From UBA12481 sp942493265 (GTDB lineage Bacteria > Bacteroidota > Bacteroidia > Bacteroidales > UBA12481): a stretch of 64,000 nucleotides of DNA. Every line of letters starts with the position of its first letter. The first letter of the stretch is position 1. The position numbers were made by a program, and so were the translations under genes. The notes beneath the pieces are model-generated. The model searched no databases, was not told the origin of the DNA, and saw nothing but the letters and a program-made list of their open reading frames with translations. The DNA is taken from NCBI GenBank assembly GCA_942493265.1, contig OW818688.1, positions 4,712,001 to 4,776,000 of the forward strand, written 5' to 3'. Shown in pieces: positions 51,102 through 61,338 of the stretch.

Positions 51102-52469
51102 TTAATTGCTCTTTTTCATCTTGTTATACAGTGTTTGCCTGGTAATCCCCAGTTCATCAGCTGCCGCACTGATATTGCCCTTGTACCTGTCGATCGTTTT
51201 CCGGATCATCATCTGTTCCATCTCGATCAGGGTTTTGGGATTTTCCATATTGATGGATTGGCTGGCTTTGATGAATAGGTCTTCAGGCTGAATGACCTTG
51301 CTATCTGCAAGAATAACAGCCTTTTCAATCGTATGCCTGAGCTCCCGCACATTTCCCGGCCAGTGATAATGCAGCAGGTCTTCGCTGGCTTTCGGATTGA
51401 TCGACATTTTCCCTTTGTTGTATTTATCGGAATACTTGCTGAGAAAGAAATTGGCGAGCAATAGGATATCATCACCCCGATCTCGCAGTGGCGGCACTTC
51501 AATAACAATGGTGTTGATCCGGTACAGCAGGTCCTCCCGAAAGGATCCCTCACTAACCTTTACCGGAAGGTCTTTGTTCGTGGCGCAGACCAAGCGGATA
51601 TCCACCGGTTTCACCTTATTCGATCCGATCCTGGTCACTTGCCGGTTTTCGATCACCGAAAGAAGCTTGGACTGCAGTGAAATGGGCAAGTTCCCGATTT
51701 CATCAATAAACAGGGTGCCACCGTGAGCGGTCTCAATTTTGCCGACCCGGTCGTCATAAGCATCCGTAAAAGCCCCTTTTTTATGACCGAACAGTTCATC
51801 CTCAAACAAGGATTCGGTGAGCGAGCCTATATCGAGACTAACGAGCATCATGCCGCTCCTGCTCGACAAGCGGTGAATTTCGCGGGCGATCAGCTCCTTG
51901 CCAGTACCGTTCTCGCCGGTAATTAACACGTTGACATCAGTTTTGGCAACCTTCCGTACCATTCCCACCACTTTCATCAATGGGGCTGAGTAGCCAACGA
52001 TTGATTGATGTGTTTGATTAAGATCCTCATTGATTGCCTTTTGCTTATCTTCCAGATCGGATAATTTCCGTTTGGTGCGGCTCAGCTCAAGGGCAGCATG
52101 GCAGGTCGCCATAAGCTTCTGGTTGTCCCAAGGTTTCAGCACAAAATCAGTAGCCCCTTTCTTGATTGCATTCACCGCCAACTCAACATCCCCGAAGGCA
52201 GTGATCAGAACCACACTGAGCGACGGATCGATCGAATTGATCTGATCGAGCCAGTACAACCCTTCGTTGCCGGTATTCACCCCGGCACTGAAGTTCATGT
52301 CCAGCAAAACCAGGTCAAAATCCTCCTTTTCCAGTACCGAAGGAATCTGGTTGGGGTTTTTAAGGGTGCGGATATTTTCGAACTCAAACTGAAGTAAGAT
52401 TTCCAAAGCCTTGAGTACGTTTCGGTTATCATCCACCACAAGTATTCTTCCAGTTGTCATACGCGACAT
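51102..52469 (-). CDS. NtrC-type sigma-54-dependent response regulator
   Basis: A 455-residue regulator. The receiver domain has phospho-acceptor Asp57 in LVLLDMNF. The AAA+ domain carries Walker A GENGTGKE, the sigma-54-contacting GAFTDA loop (HKKGAFTDAYDDR) and Walker B GTLFIDEIGNL. The Fis-like helix-turn-helix ends the protein (GNISAAADELGITRQTLYNKMKK). It is divergent from the efflux operon at 52656, whose upstream DNA has a sigma-54-like promoter and a palindrome, so that operon is the likely target. Confidence 0.92.
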   Translation of the reverse strand: MSRMTTGRILVVDDNRNVLKALEILLQFEFENIRTLKNPNQIPSVLEKEDFDLVLLDMNFSAGVNTGNEGLYWLDQINSIDPSLSVVLITAFGDVELAVNAIKKGATDFVLKPWDNQKLMATCHAALELSRTKRKLSDLEDKQKAINEDLNQTHQSIVGYSAPLMKVVGMVRKVAKTDVNVLITGENGTGKELIAREIHRLSSRSGMMLVSLDIGSLTESLFEDELFGHKKGAFTDAYDDRVGKIETAHGGTLFIDEIGNLPISLQSKLLSVIENRQVTRIGSNKVKPVDIRLVCATNKDLPVKVSEGSFREDLLYRINTIVIEVPPLRDRGDDILLLANFFLSKYSDKYNKGKMSINPKASEDLLHYHWPGNVRELRHTIEKAVILADSKVIQPEDLFIKASQSINMENPKTLIEMEQMMIRKTIDRYKGNISAAADELGITRQTLYNKMKKSN

Positions 52470-52510
52470 TTTCGTATAAAATTAGGGGGAATTAATCCTG
52501 CGTACAAGAT

Positions 52511-52533
52511 ATTGTATAAGAATTTTACACAAT
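52511..52533. promoter_or_regulatory. Palindromic candidate enhancer site for the NtrC-type regulator
   Basis: ATTGTATAA (52511-52519), GAATT, TTACACAAT (52525-52533): an imperfect 9-bp inverted repeat with one mismatch. It sits about 82-104 bp upstream of the sigma-54-like promoter, the usual place for an enhancer-binding site, and 42 bp from the regulator's own start. Binding by the adjacent regulator is inference. Confidence 0.5.
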
Positions 52534-52614
52534 TATGTCTATTTATTTAACAAATCCATTGACCAACCTGCCGACTACTTAATCAATATGCTGTATATAT
52601 GATAGTTGTATATT

Positions 52615-52630
52615 TTGGCATGTATATTGG
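52615..52630 (+). promoter_or_regulatory. Candidate sigma-54 promoter of the efflux operon
   Basis: TTGGCATGTATATTGG has -24 GG at 52617-52618 and, after the required 10 nt, GG at 52629-52630 where GC is the consensus. All other key positions (TTGGCA, TTG) fit. Transcription would start near 52641, just before the ATG at 52656. It would be served by the NtrC-type regulator next door. Confidence 0.55.
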
Positions 52631-52655
52631 ATTTTATCCACAAAGCAATCAACTT

Positions 52656-53999
52656 ATGAGAATCCACATTTACCTGGTTTCCTTATTGATATTCAGCCTT
52701 GCCAGCAGTTCACTGGCGCAGGAACCATGGACTTTGGAGAAGTGTATTGAATATGCCATGACCAATAACCTTGATATACAGAAAGCCAGATTGAAAAATC
52801 AGCGGAATGAGGAAAACTACCGGCAAACCTTACGCAACCTATTGCCGGGTTTCAGTGCGAGTACGGGTTATGGGGCAAGTTTTGGCAAATCCATCGATCC
52901 GATCACCAATGATGTGGTGTATCAATCTTTTTCATCTAATTCATTCTCTGCCAGCACTTCGGTTTCTCTTTTCCAGGGTTTTCGCCAGATCAATGAAATT
53001 GCATTTTCAAAGAACCTGATGGCTGCCGGGCAATTCGATGAGCAAACGTTAAAAGCGACACTTTCCTTCCAGATCATGAATGCTTTTTACAATGTCATTT
53101 TCTTTCAGGGATTAATTGATATTTCCGATAGTCTGCTGGAACAAAGCCGATGGAACCAGGGCTATGTGGAAGGCATGATCCGGAATGGATTGAAAGCGGA
53201 ATCGGATATTCTGGAAGTTACTGCAACGGTGGCAACCGAGGAATTGAAAAGGATCAAATCACAGAATGAATATGAGCAGGCGGTGTTACAATTAAAACAG
53301 CTCATGAATCTGGATACCGGGCTGCCATTCATTGTCAGGATGGAAATACCAGACATCCAATCGGCAATCCGTTTGGAACATCCCGTTGATTCTTTGTATT
53401 ACCTTGCACTCAGTCGCCTTCCCGAAATTCAGAGTACCCGGGCAAATGTTCAGGCATCGAAGATTAACCTGCAACAGGCTAAAAGCAATTTTTATCCATC
53501 GCTTCATTTTTATGCCGGAACCAGTACTGGTTTTTATCAAACCCGGAAAGATTCTGAAGGTAATGTAATTCCCTTTAGGGACCAGATGTCGAATAACGCA
53601 TCCGAGTATCTTGGTTTCTCGTTGGGTATTCCGATATTTAATAAAGGCCAAAACAGGTCGCAGACCAAATTGGCCCGCATTCAGGTAAAAGAAAGCGAAC
53701 TTAGCCTGATGCAGGAACAGCAGAAACTTTTTCAAAGAATTTATCAGGATTGGAAAAAGCTGTCTGCCCTGATGATGGAAATCAATCAAGGAACCAAACA
53801 GGTTAAAGCCCTTGAAGCGGCAGATGCAGTTTCGCGAAAAAAATTCGAAAAAGGGCTGGCCAATCAGTATGAAGTGAGCCAAGCCAGAAACTTACTGGCA
53901 TCAGCCAGATCGGAATTGCTCAGCACAAGCCTGCAATACGAAATTACCAGAAGAACAATTGATTACTACCAGGGTATTCCCATTCCGGGAATGCAATAA
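52656..53999 (+). CDS. TolC-family outer-membrane efflux protein
   Basis: A 447-residue protein with a signal peptide (about 1-20, SSLAQ). Family features are the N-terminal EPWTLEKCIEYAMTNNLDIQKARLK and the paired long helices (for example AVLQLKQLMNLDTGLPF, VSRKKFEKGLANQYEVSQARNLLASAR). Frame extension upstream to 52599 would run through the predicted sigma-54 promoter, so the ATG at 52656 is used. It forms the outer channel for the adaptor and MacB-type pump that follow. Confidence 0.88.
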   Translation: MRIHIYLVSLLIFSLASSSLAQEPWTLEKCIEYAMTNNLDIQKARLKNQRNEENYRQTLRNLLPGFSASTGYGASFGKSIDPITNDVVYQSFSSNSFSASTSVSLFQGFRQINEIAFSKNLMAAGQFDEQTLKATLSFQIMNAFYNVIFFQGLIDISDSLLEQSRWNQGYVEGMIRNGLKAESDILEVTATVATEELKRIKSQNEYEQAVLQLKQLMNLDTGLPFIVRMEIPDIQSAIRLEHPVDSLYYLALSRLPEIQSTRANVQASKINLQQAKSNFYPSLHFYAGTSTGFYQTRKDSEGNVIPFRDQMSNNASEYLGFSLGIPIFNKGQNRSQTKLARIQVKESELSLMQEQQKLFQRIYQDWKKLSALMMEINQGTKQVKALEAADAVSRKKFEKGLANQYEVSQARNLLASARSELLSTSLQYEITRRTIDYYQGIPIPGMQ

Positions 54000-54013
54000 A
54001 CACGACAGACAGA

Positions 54014-55273
54014 ATGGAAGCAATGGACAGTGTAAGGGAAAAGAAAAAAGGGTTCAGACTCATACATATTATGTACCTGGCCGGATTTGGAATTCTGGTC
54101 TTTTTGATGTTTCAGATCGTTAGCAAAAAACACACATCCCGATTTAATGTGGAACAAGATAAAATCACCATTGATGAAGTGTTTTTCGGTGAGTTTAAAG
54201 ATTATACGGATATCAACGGTCAGGTGGCACCCATTAAAACAATTTTTCTCGATGCTTCGGAAAGTGGCAGGGTGAAAGAACTTTTGATTGAGGAAGGATC
54301 GATGGTTAATGCCGGTGACATAATACTCACCTTAGAAAATCAGAACCTTCACCAGGATATTCTGATGAGTGAGTCCCAACTTGCCGAGAAAGAAAACAAT
54401 CTACGGACAACAAAAATCAATTACGAATCAAGCAAGATGGCCTCTCAAAGCTCATTAACCAGCGCATTTTACACGCTTCAGCAAGCAAAGCGAAAAAAGG
54501 AGCAGTTCCAGGATCTTTTCAAAGATAAACTCATTCCGAAAGAAGATTTTTTAAAGGCCAATGAAGCATACCAGGAGGCTCAGGCTCTGATGAATATCGC
54601 GCAACAGAGGGCGACTCAGGATTCGCTGTTATCGGAAACAAGCATGAAGCAACTTGACATTGATCTCCGGCAAATGAGAGCCACCCTGAAACTTGTGTAT
54701 GCCCGCCTTGATGAACTGAATGTGAAGGCTCCCGTTGATGGACAGCTGGGCCGTCTGGATGTGGAAGTCGGAAAAAATATCAGCCAAGGAAGCAGCATCG
54801 GCCAAATCAATGTGTTATCGGATTTTAAAGTTTCGGCAAAAATTGATGAACACTACATCGATCGAGTACGGACCGGCCTGCCGGCAAGCCTGGAACGCCA
54901 GGGACGGATATATGAATTATCCATTCGGAAGGTGTATCCGGAGGTTCGGGATGGCCAATTTCAGGTCGATTTAATATTTAAGGACGATAAGCCGGATAAC
55001 CTTCGTACCGGTCAGAATTTCTTCATCAATCTTGAATTGGGTGAGTCGAAAACCGCGCTATTGTTGAAAAAAGGCAGTTTCTTTAACAGTACAGGCGGGC
55101 AATGGGCTTTCGTTATGGATCCGGAAGGAAAATCGGCCTCGAAAAGGGCAATCCGGTTCGGGCAGCAGAATCCGGAGTATTATGAGATACTCGATGGATT
55201 GCTCGAAGGGGAAAGGGTAGTTAGCTCGGGTTATGGAACCTTTGGTAATGCTGAAAAACTAATCTTCAAATGA
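54014..55273 (+). CDS. HlyD/MacA-like periplasmic adaptor
   Basis: A 419-residue adaptor with one N-terminal transmembrane helix (about 17-35, LIHIMYLAGFGILVFLMFQIV). It has a lipoyl-like half (SGRVKELLIEEGSMVNAGDIILTL), a helical hairpin (SQLAEKENNLRTTKINYESS ... LKLVYARLDELNVKAPVDGQLG) and a beta-barrel part ending in VSSGYGTFGNAEKLIFK. It bridges the ABC permease and TolC. It starts 14 nt after tolC and ends 1 nt before the ATPase ATG. Confidence 0.87.
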   Translation: MEAMDSVREKKKGFRLIHIMYLAGFGILVFLMFQIVSKKHTSRFNVEQDKITIDEVFFGEFKDYTDINGQVAPIKTIFLDASESGRVKELLIEEGSMVNAGDIILTLENQNLHQDILMSESQLAEKENNLRTTKINYESSKMASQSSLTSAFYTLQQAKRKKEQFQDLFKDKLIPKEDFLKANEAYQEAQALMNIAQQRATQDSLLSETSMKQLDIDLRQMRATLKLVYARLDELNVKAPVDGQLGRLDVEVGKNISQGSSIGQINVLSDFKVSAKIDEHYIDRVRTGLPASLERQGRIYELSIRKVYPEVRDGQFQVDLIFKDDKPDNLRTGQNFFINLELGESKTALLLKKGSFFNSTGGQWAFVMDPEGKSASKRAIRFGQQNPEYYEILDGLLEGERVVSSGYGTFGNAEKLIFK

Positions 55274-55274
55274 T

Positions 55275-55961
55275 ATGATCAAAACTGAAAAACTCTCGAA
55301 GATCTTTCGAACCGATGAGATTGAAACCCGGGCATTGCTCGATGTTGACCTTACCGTGAGCGAAGGTGAATTCGTGGCTATCATGGGGCCCTCCGGCTGC
55401 GGGAAATCAACCTTATTGAACGTGCTGGGATTATTGGATAATCCCACCTCCGGGAAGTACTTTTTCAACGGGCAAGAGGTAGGACAATTATCGGAACGAA
55501 ACCGCACCCAATTCCGTAAGGGCAACGTTGGCTTTGTTTTCCAAAGCTTTAACCTGATTGATGAACGTACTGTTTTTGAGAATATCGAATTGCCGCTTTT
55601 ATTCCTGCGGGTAAAACCCAACCAGCGCAAAGAGATGGTCAACGAAGTGATGGACCGGATGAAAATCAGCCACCGTCGCAAGCACTTTCCCCAGCAATTA
55701 TCTGGTGGTCAGCAGCAGCGCGTGGCCATTGCCCGTGCCGTAGTGGCCAATCCCAGACTGATTCTGGCCGATGAACCCACCGGTAACCTCGATTCAAAGA
55801 ATGGCGACCAGGTAATGGACCTACTAACCGAACTCAACCAAGCTGGAACAACCATCGTTATGGTGACGCATTCCAAACATGACGCGGGTTTTGCCCACCG
55901 GATCATCAATCTTTTCGATGGAACTGTAGTGCCTGAATATGTGACCACCCAAACTCCCTGA
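55275..55961 (+). CDS. MacB/LolD-type ABC ATPase
   Basis: A 228-residue ATPase with Walker A GPSGCGKST, signature LSGGQQQRVAIARA, Walker B LILADEPTGNLDS and switch His in MVTHSKHD. These are the exact forms of the MacB/LolD/FtsE group. It couples ATP use to the FtsX-type permease that begins 1 nt later. It probably drives export of a peptide, lipid or drug rather than import. Confidence 0.93.
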   Translation: MIKTEKLSKIFRTDEIETRALLDVDLTVSEGEFVAIMGPSGCGKSTLLNVLGLLDNPTSGKYFFNGQEVGQLSERNRTQFRKGNVGFVFQSFNLIDERTVFENIELPLLFLRVKPNQRKEMVNEVMDRMKISHRRKHFPQQLSGGQQQRVAIARAVVANPRLILADEPTGNLDSKNGDQVMDLLTELNQAGTTIVMVTHSKHDAGFAHRIINLFDGTVVPEYVTTQTP

Positions 55962-55962
55962 C

Positions 55963-58362
55963 ATGCTGTTTATCTCAACCTTATCGCAAAGCTGGCGAAT
56001 TCTGAAAGCCAACCGGCTTTATAACATCATAAACATTCTGGGCCTGGCCCTTGGATTGGCCAGCACCTTTATCCTTTTTAAAATCACGCTTTACGAGTGG
56101 AATACAGATAAGTTTCAAAAGAATTATGACCAAATCTGTTATGCAACGGTACGTACCACACCTTTAAGCGAGGCAGAAATTTCCAATTCCAGGTCATTTT
56201 TCAAATTCTCTTATGCCGGTTTACCCGAAATCAAGGATGGCACGGCAATTTGTGTGGACGATGCCGCGATTATGATGATTGCTAACACCAAGTATCCTGT
56301 GCACCTGATCGCGATCGATTCTGCATTTCCGGAAATCTTTACCTTCAGGTTAAGGCGCGGTGATTACAAAAGCATTCTTGCGAATTCAAACGGGATCATC
56401 CTTACCAGGGCTTTATCTTTTAAACTTTTCGGAACGGAGGACCCCATGGGCAAAACCATGGAATTCCTGAACAAGCGTTTAACTGTGACCGGGATCCTGG
56501 ATGAGCTCCAAGGCAACAGCTCATTTCAATTTGAAGCCATTGTATCCCAAAAGATTAAGGATTTCTGGGAGAAGGGCTCGGTGGAATTTATCAGGCTGAA
56601 TAACAACGCCGATCTCCATGCTTTAAATACCAAGGTAATCCATGCAGGGAAGGATCATCCACAGTTTTCAGAAAGTATCATGGAGTACAAACCCTATAAG
56701 AATCTCTATTTCGATCCGAATAGCGGAGGAATCCGTGGATTTATCAAATACGGGAATAATAAATCTCTTAAAATTCTTTTCCTGATTGCATTTCTTTTAT
56801 TTGGCGTCAGTACATTTAATTATCTGAACATTTACCAGGTCAGCCTGCAAAAGAGAGCTAAGGAAATCGGGATTTTATGTGTTCACGGGGCAGGAAAACG
56901 ATATCTGGCCGGGCTATTCCTGAAAGAAAACTTTATTTCTATCGGGATCAGCGCATTTTTGGTAATCCTGATCTATTCATTGCTCGCGCCTTATGCTCCG
57001 GTTATACTGGGGAAAGATCTTCCGGTTTTTCCTTTGATTGATATCTCGTTGCTGATTGCAATTTCGCTGATAATGATTCTGTTAACCTCAGCAATTACCG
57101 CCATACGATATCGAATGATCAATCCGCTATCCTTCATCAAGGTCATATCGACCGGCAAAAAAGCAATGCTGTCGAGAAGGATTTCTATGGTTATCCAGTA
57201 TGCCGTGACAATAGCGCTGATAATCGTTTCGCTGTTCTTTATCAGGCAATTGAATTTCATGCTCAACCGTGATATGGGTTTCAGGCAGAATAACATTATC
57301 GCCATTCCTTTCTTTACCAGAGTTGATATGTCTTCGCTTTGGGCCGGTTCTGAGGACGATAAGAAGAAGGCCATGGCCGACTATAAGTTAAAGCGTAATA
57401 AAGAACTCTCCAACCAGCAATTTGTGATTGATGAGATCAAAAAGAATCCAAATTTAAAAAACCTTTGTTTCGGACATTCGCCCCTGACCAATTCAAGAGC
57501 GCCCTTGAAAAACATGAATTCCGGTCAGGATTTTCAGGATGCTTCTATCATGATCGTTACCCCGGTTTTTAAGGATCTATTTGGTTTAAAAATGGCAGAA
57601 GGCCGGTTCTTTGAATCCGACAAGGACCAGAGCCGCGGTGATAAGATCGTGATCAATCAAAAAGCGAAACAGTTTTTAGGAGTCGATGATATCTCGAAAT
57701 GCCAGATTGCAAACCGGTATTGGAGGGATTCGAATAAGATTATCGGAGTAGTTGAAGATTTTGCAACTGATCACTTATCAAAGGACATTCAGCCTTTGGT
57801 GTTTTACTATTTCGACGACAAAACAGATAATGACCTGATGGTGGAAATCACCAAAGGGAAGGAAACTGAGACCATTGAATTCCTCGGGGCACTGTACAAA
57901 AAGGTTAATCCGGGAATGACATTCACCTATCAATTTGTTAAAGACGACATTGCAAAACTTTACATCGAAGATAAAAAGCTGGTTCTGGTGTATTCGATAT
58001 TTGCCATCATCGCCTTAATTATTTCCTCCCTCGGATTGTTCAGTTTTTCCATTTATGATATACAACAGCGGTTTAAGGAGATTGGCATTCGTAAAGCCAA
58101 TGGATCAGGTACTTGGGAAACAGTTTTTTACCTCACCAAATCGGTTTTGGTATTACTCGGGATTGCCTTTGTGGTTGCCGTTCCGGTTGCCTATTATGGC
58201 ATTTTAAGGTATCTCGAAGGGTTTGCCAATAAGGCACCAGTATCGTGGTGGATCTTTGTTCTGGCTGGTTTATTTACCCTGGTGATTTCGATTCTGACGG
58301 TGGTTTGGCAGAGTTACCGGGCGGCTTCAAGGAATCCGGTGGATGCATTGCGAAATGAATAA
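55963..58362 (+). CDS. FtsX/MacB-type ABC permease
   Basis: A 799-residue membrane protein built as two FtsX-like halves. The first half has one helix near the start (NRLYNIINILGLALGLASTFILF), a periplasmic MacB_PCD-like domain, then three helices (LKILFLIAFLLFGVSTFNYLNI onward). The second half repeats the pattern (ISMVIQYAVTIALIIVSLFFI ... LVYSIFAIIALIISSLGLFSF ... KEIGIRKANGSG). It ends with RAASRNPVDALRNE, typical of Bacteroidota MacB permeases. It works with the ATPase upstream. Confidence 0.9.
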   Translation: MLFISTLSQSWRILKANRLYNIINILGLALGLASTFILFKITLYEWNTDKFQKNYDQICYATVRTTPLSEAEISNSRSFFKFSYAGLPEIKDGTAICVDDAAIMMIANTKYPVHLIAIDSAFPEIFTFRLRRGDYKSILANSNGIILTRALSFKLFGTEDPMGKTMEFLNKRLTVTGILDELQGNSSFQFEAIVSQKIKDFWEKGSVEFIRLNNNADLHALNTKVIHAGKDHPQFSESIMEYKPYKNLYFDPNSGGIRGFIKYGNNKSLKILFLIAFLLFGVSTFNYLNIYQVSLQKRAKEIGILCVHGAGKRYLAGLFLKENFISIGISAFLVILIYSLLAPYAPVILGKDLPVFPLIDISLLIAISLIMILLTSAITAIRYRMINPLSFIKVISTGKKAMLSRRISMVIQYAVTIALIIVSLFFIRQLNFMLNRDMGFRQNNIIAIPFFTRVDMSSLWAGSEDDKKKAMADYKLKRNKELSNQQFVIDEIKKNPNLKNLCFGHSPLTNSRAPLKNMNSGQDFQDASIMIVTPVFKDLFGLKMAEGRFFESDKDQSRGDKIVINQKAKQFLGVDDISKCQIANRYWRDSNKIIGVVEDFATDHLSKDIQPLVFYYFDDKTDNDLMVEITKGKETETIEFLGALYKKVNPGMTFTYQFVKDDIAKLYIEDKKLVLVYSIFAIIALIISSLGLFSFSIYDIQQRFKEIGIRKANGSGTWETVFYLTKSVLVLLGIAFVVAVPVAYYGILRYLEGFANKAPVSWWIFVLAGLFTLVISILTVVWQSYRAASRNPVDALRNE

Positions 58363-58402
58363 TAAGGCGTTAAGGTAAATAGTGGACAGTAACGTTTAGA
58401 TT

Positions 58403-59824
58403 ATGAAAAACATGCGGTATTTTTTCAGATATTCTCCGCTCCTGATAACAGCCATGCTTCTGACTGCATCCTCCTGCAAAAACCACAAGAACCCATCCCT
58501 TTCGGAGAATGCCCTGATTTCCCAAATTCAGGTTCAGCAAAATCAGGAAGTTGAGCGGGAAAAGGAAGCTCAGAAATTATGTGACTCGCTAGCCAGGCTG
58601 CCCAAGGGTTTTCAATACAAAGAGGTCCGTTCGGTTGATCCAGACCGGCCTCCTGTAGTATTCCATTTCACCGACTCGCTGCCGCAAAAGGAATTCAAGC
58701 TTTCGGAGATAGCCGATCAATTGGAATACATTGTTTTAAAACCTCCCCTGGATTCTACCCTGTTCCTTGGATTTACCCGAATCATTATGGGAGCCGATTA
58801 CATTGTTTGTTATGGTATCCAGGGTATAGAATTATTCGACCGTAAAGGGAATTATATCAAGACTATTGTTAAGAACCAGGGGCTGACCATCACGAATGGC
58901 GTTGCTTCAGGCTATAGTATGCATGAATTAGTCGGACTCCCATTCATGAAAATCTCCACACTGGATAATACTTTTCTTTATACCCTGCTCGATGGTCCGG
59001 CTAATCAGGTAACCATCATGAAGGTGGATCCGGCCTTGCTGAATATTGAAAAAACCGAAACTGACAAAACATCGGCGCAGAACCCTGCACAAGGAACTTC
59101 TGTCCAACGATTTCAGAGAACTGATTATGCATTCGATCCCCAAGTCTATCAACTGAAAAATGGGTTGTGGGCTTCTCTTATGGGTAAATGGACGTCAGGA
59201 AGTAATGGCCATTTGCTCACGATCTATGGGCCAACCGGCGATACCCTTTGCCAATTCAAGGATTACGACCGTATCGTGAATTACCCTGGTGGTCCGTACA
59301 GGAATACTGATAAGGAATTCAGTTATCATTTTAATAAGCTTTTATCTTTTAAACCAGCTCACAATGACACTCTCTTCCGGGTGATCCCGCCGAATCGCCT
59401 GCTGCCTGCATATGTTTTTGACTTCGGGAGCCGGAAAGTCGGACTTATGGAGGGACTCATATCTACCAAAGATCTAAGTCAGAAAAACCTGTGTAATGAA
59501 CTTTTCGAAACCAACCGCTACCTATTCTTTGTTTATACCCGCAACCATGTGGTTGGAAAGGCATACCGGTCGGGGAATTACCGGTATTTCTATACCCTGT
59601 TTGATAAAAAGAGCAATCAGATTTATCATCTCAGCAGTATTAAAACATCTGAAGGCGGTATGGTGAATGATCTCGACGACGGACCCCCATTTTGGCCGGA
59701 TGGTGTGAATGAAGAAGGAATTCCTTACATGTGGTGTACCGGGCAGAAATTCAAGAAACAATCAGTATCCAAGAGAATTAAAGGTTTGGCTGATCATGAT
59801 GCGGTTATAATTCTGGCAAAATGA
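58403..59824 (+). CDS. Propeller-like lipoprotein, paralog 1
   Basis: A 473-residue lipoprotein with lipobox ASSC at about residue 25. A coiled N-terminal segment (IQVQQNQEVEREKEAQKLCDSLARL) precedes a beta-rich body with FKLSEIADQLEYIVLKPPLDSTLF, IELFDRKGNYIKTI and a conserved end NDLDDGPPFWPDGVNEEGIPYMWCTG. The end motif DLD.G..FWPDGI...GI.YM is shared with the two genes that follow. It resembles 6-bladed propeller lipoproteins. It overlaps the next gene by 4 nt. The function is unknown; it may bind the exported substrate. Confidence 0.72.
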   Translation: MKNMRYFFRYSPLLITAMLLTASSCKNHKNPSLSENALISQIQVQQNQEVEREKEAQKLCDSLARLPKGFQYKEVRSVDPDRPPVVFHFTDSLPQKEFKLSEIADQLEYIVLKPPLDSTLFLGFTRIIMGADYIVCYGIQGIELFDRKGNYIKTIVKNQGLTITNGVASGYSMHELVGLPFMKISTLDNTFLYTLLDGPANQVTIMKVDPALLNIEKTETDKTSAQNPAQGTSVQRFQRTDYAFDPQVYQLKNGLWASLMGKWTSGSNGHLLTIYGPTGDTLCQFKDYDRIVNYPGGPYRNTDKEFSYHFNKLLSFKPAHNDTLFRVIPPNRLLPAYVFDFGSRKVGLMEGLISTKDLSQKNLCNELFETNRYLFFVYTRNHVVGKAYRSGNYRYFYTLFDKKSNQIYHLSSIKTSEGGMVNDLDDGPPFWPDGVNEEGIPYMWCTGQKFKKQSVSKRIKGLADHDAVIILAK

Positions 59825-61332
59825 AAACACTGGCCTGTTTGAAATATTTTGTGATTGGTGGAGTAGTAATACTCATTATTACCGCATTACCTTCCTGCTA
59901 TAACAGGAACCGGCTGAAAGCGGATGAAACACTCTTAAGTCATACAATCAATTCCGAAGAAGAAAAAAAAATCCTGATTTTAAAAGAGCGGATGAGGTTG
60001 CTTAAGAACAACGGTGCATCAGCGGGAATCAAATTTCAGGGGGAAAGAATATCGGATAATCCTCATCCCCCGGTGTCGCTCGATATCCTCCAATCAAGGG
60101 AATTGGTTAGGCCGGTCAAACTATCCCAAATCAGCCAGGAGATTCAGTATGTGCACTTGGTTCATCCAATCGACTCCAGCTTCGTGAAGGATGATGCACA
60201 ACTGGTTTTCACCCCAAACTATATATATGCAAAAACCCATCAGGGTATAGCCTGTTTCGACCGGATCGGCCGGTATATTCAGCAGATCTGTGAAAACAAG
60301 GGTGATATTGTAAAACATAATGCTCTTAATGGGTCATTTATAGACATCGTTTCATCTGCCTCTATGCAGACTTATTACGGTAATGTCGGGAATATTAATG
60401 CGATTGGTGATAAACTGTTTTATCAGTACAGGGATTATTCAAAAAATGTTAGTCAATTGATTGTTTTTCAGCCGGATCAATTTCTACCTTCTTTGCAGGT
60501 TTGCGCTTCGGTTGAGGCCAATCAGGGCAAAATCCACCTGGGTCAGCCGGTCAGGAGTTTTGTAATGACAAACAAATACATTGATTTATTTCCGCTGGAT
60601 GAGCAAACCTATGGGGAAATTTCCGGAAAATTAGCGAACCGATCAGTCCATAACATCCTAACGATACATACCTTGAATGGCGATACTACCTGTGCGTTCA
60701 CTGATTATGATCCTGTCATTAATTATACAAATACAGTTGGTCGGGGAGTTGAGGATGGGGACCCATATTATCTGAACAGCCGGTTTCATTACCGGCCCCG
60801 TTTCAACGATACGATTTTTCGTGTGGAGCTACCCAATAAACTCATTCCGGAATACGTGATTGGATTTGGGAACCGGGGAATACCTTCTACACTGGAGGGC
60901 ATCGACGCCAAATACAAATTAACCGATAAGTTTGTGCATAGCCAGATCATAGATTCCGACAGGTACATCTTTATCGAATACACACAGGATTTTACGTGCC
61001 CGAATACAGCTGCAAAAGGAACACTGAAATACAATCGCTGTATTTACTTTAAAAAATCCGGGGAATTAATCCATATTATGAAAGATGCCAAACCGGTTCA
61101 ACCCGAAGAAAATGTTTGGCCAACTTCCCCAAATATGGGATTGTTGAATGACCTGGATCAGGGATTGGATTTTTGGCCCGATGGCATTACGGAGGACGGA
61201 ATTGCTTACATGCAGATTACGGACGGCGAACTCAAAAAAAAAATTCAGGAATCAGTTATACGAAGCAAAAAGCTGAATGAAATTGCCAAACTTGGAAAAG
61301 CGAATGGCCTGATAATCATTCTTGTAAAATAA
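59821..61332 (+). CDS. Propeller-like lipoprotein, paralog 2
   Basis: A 503-residue lipoprotein (PSC at about residue 28). It is a close paralog of the next gene: KFQGERISD, VKLSQISQEIQYVHLVHPIDSS, VFTPNYIYAKTHQGIACFDR, HNILTIHTLNGDTTCAFTDYDPVINYTNTVGRG, FHYRPRFNDTIFRVELP and LDQGLDFWPDGI all recur there with few changes. It resembles paralog 1 mainly in the N-terminal helix and the C-terminal FWPDG motif. Translation is coupled to paralog 1 by ATGA. Confidence 0.75.
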   Translation: MKTLACLKYFVIGGVVILIITALPSCYNRNRLKADETLLSHTINSEEEKKILILKERMRLLKNNGASAGIKFQGERISDNPHPPVSLDILQSRELVRPVKLSQISQEIQYVHLVHPIDSSFVKDDAQLVFTPNYIYAKTHQGIACFDRIGRYIQQICENKGDIVKHNALNGSFIDIVSSASMQTYYGNVGNINAIGDKLFYQYRDYSKNVSQLIVFQPDQFLPSLQVCASVEANQGKIHLGQPVRSFVMTNKYIDLFPLDEQTYGEISGKLANRSVHNILTIHTLNGDTTCAFTDYDPVINYTNTVGRGVEDGDPYYLNSRFHYRPRFNDTIFRVELPNKLIPEYVIGFGNRGIPSTLEGIDAKYKLTDKFVHSQIIDSDRYIFIEYTQDFTCPNTAAKGTLKYNRCIYFKKSGELIHIMKDAKPVQPEENVWPTSPNMGLLNDLDQGLDFWPDGITEDGIAYMQITDGELKKKIQESVIRSKKLNEIAKLGKANGLIIILVK

Positions 61333-61338
61333 CAGACT

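Noticed and set aside
52599..52655. Upstream ATG start of the TolC gene
   Set aside because: It would put the predicted sigma-54 promoter inside the gene and would place 19 residues before a clean signal peptide that begins at 52656.
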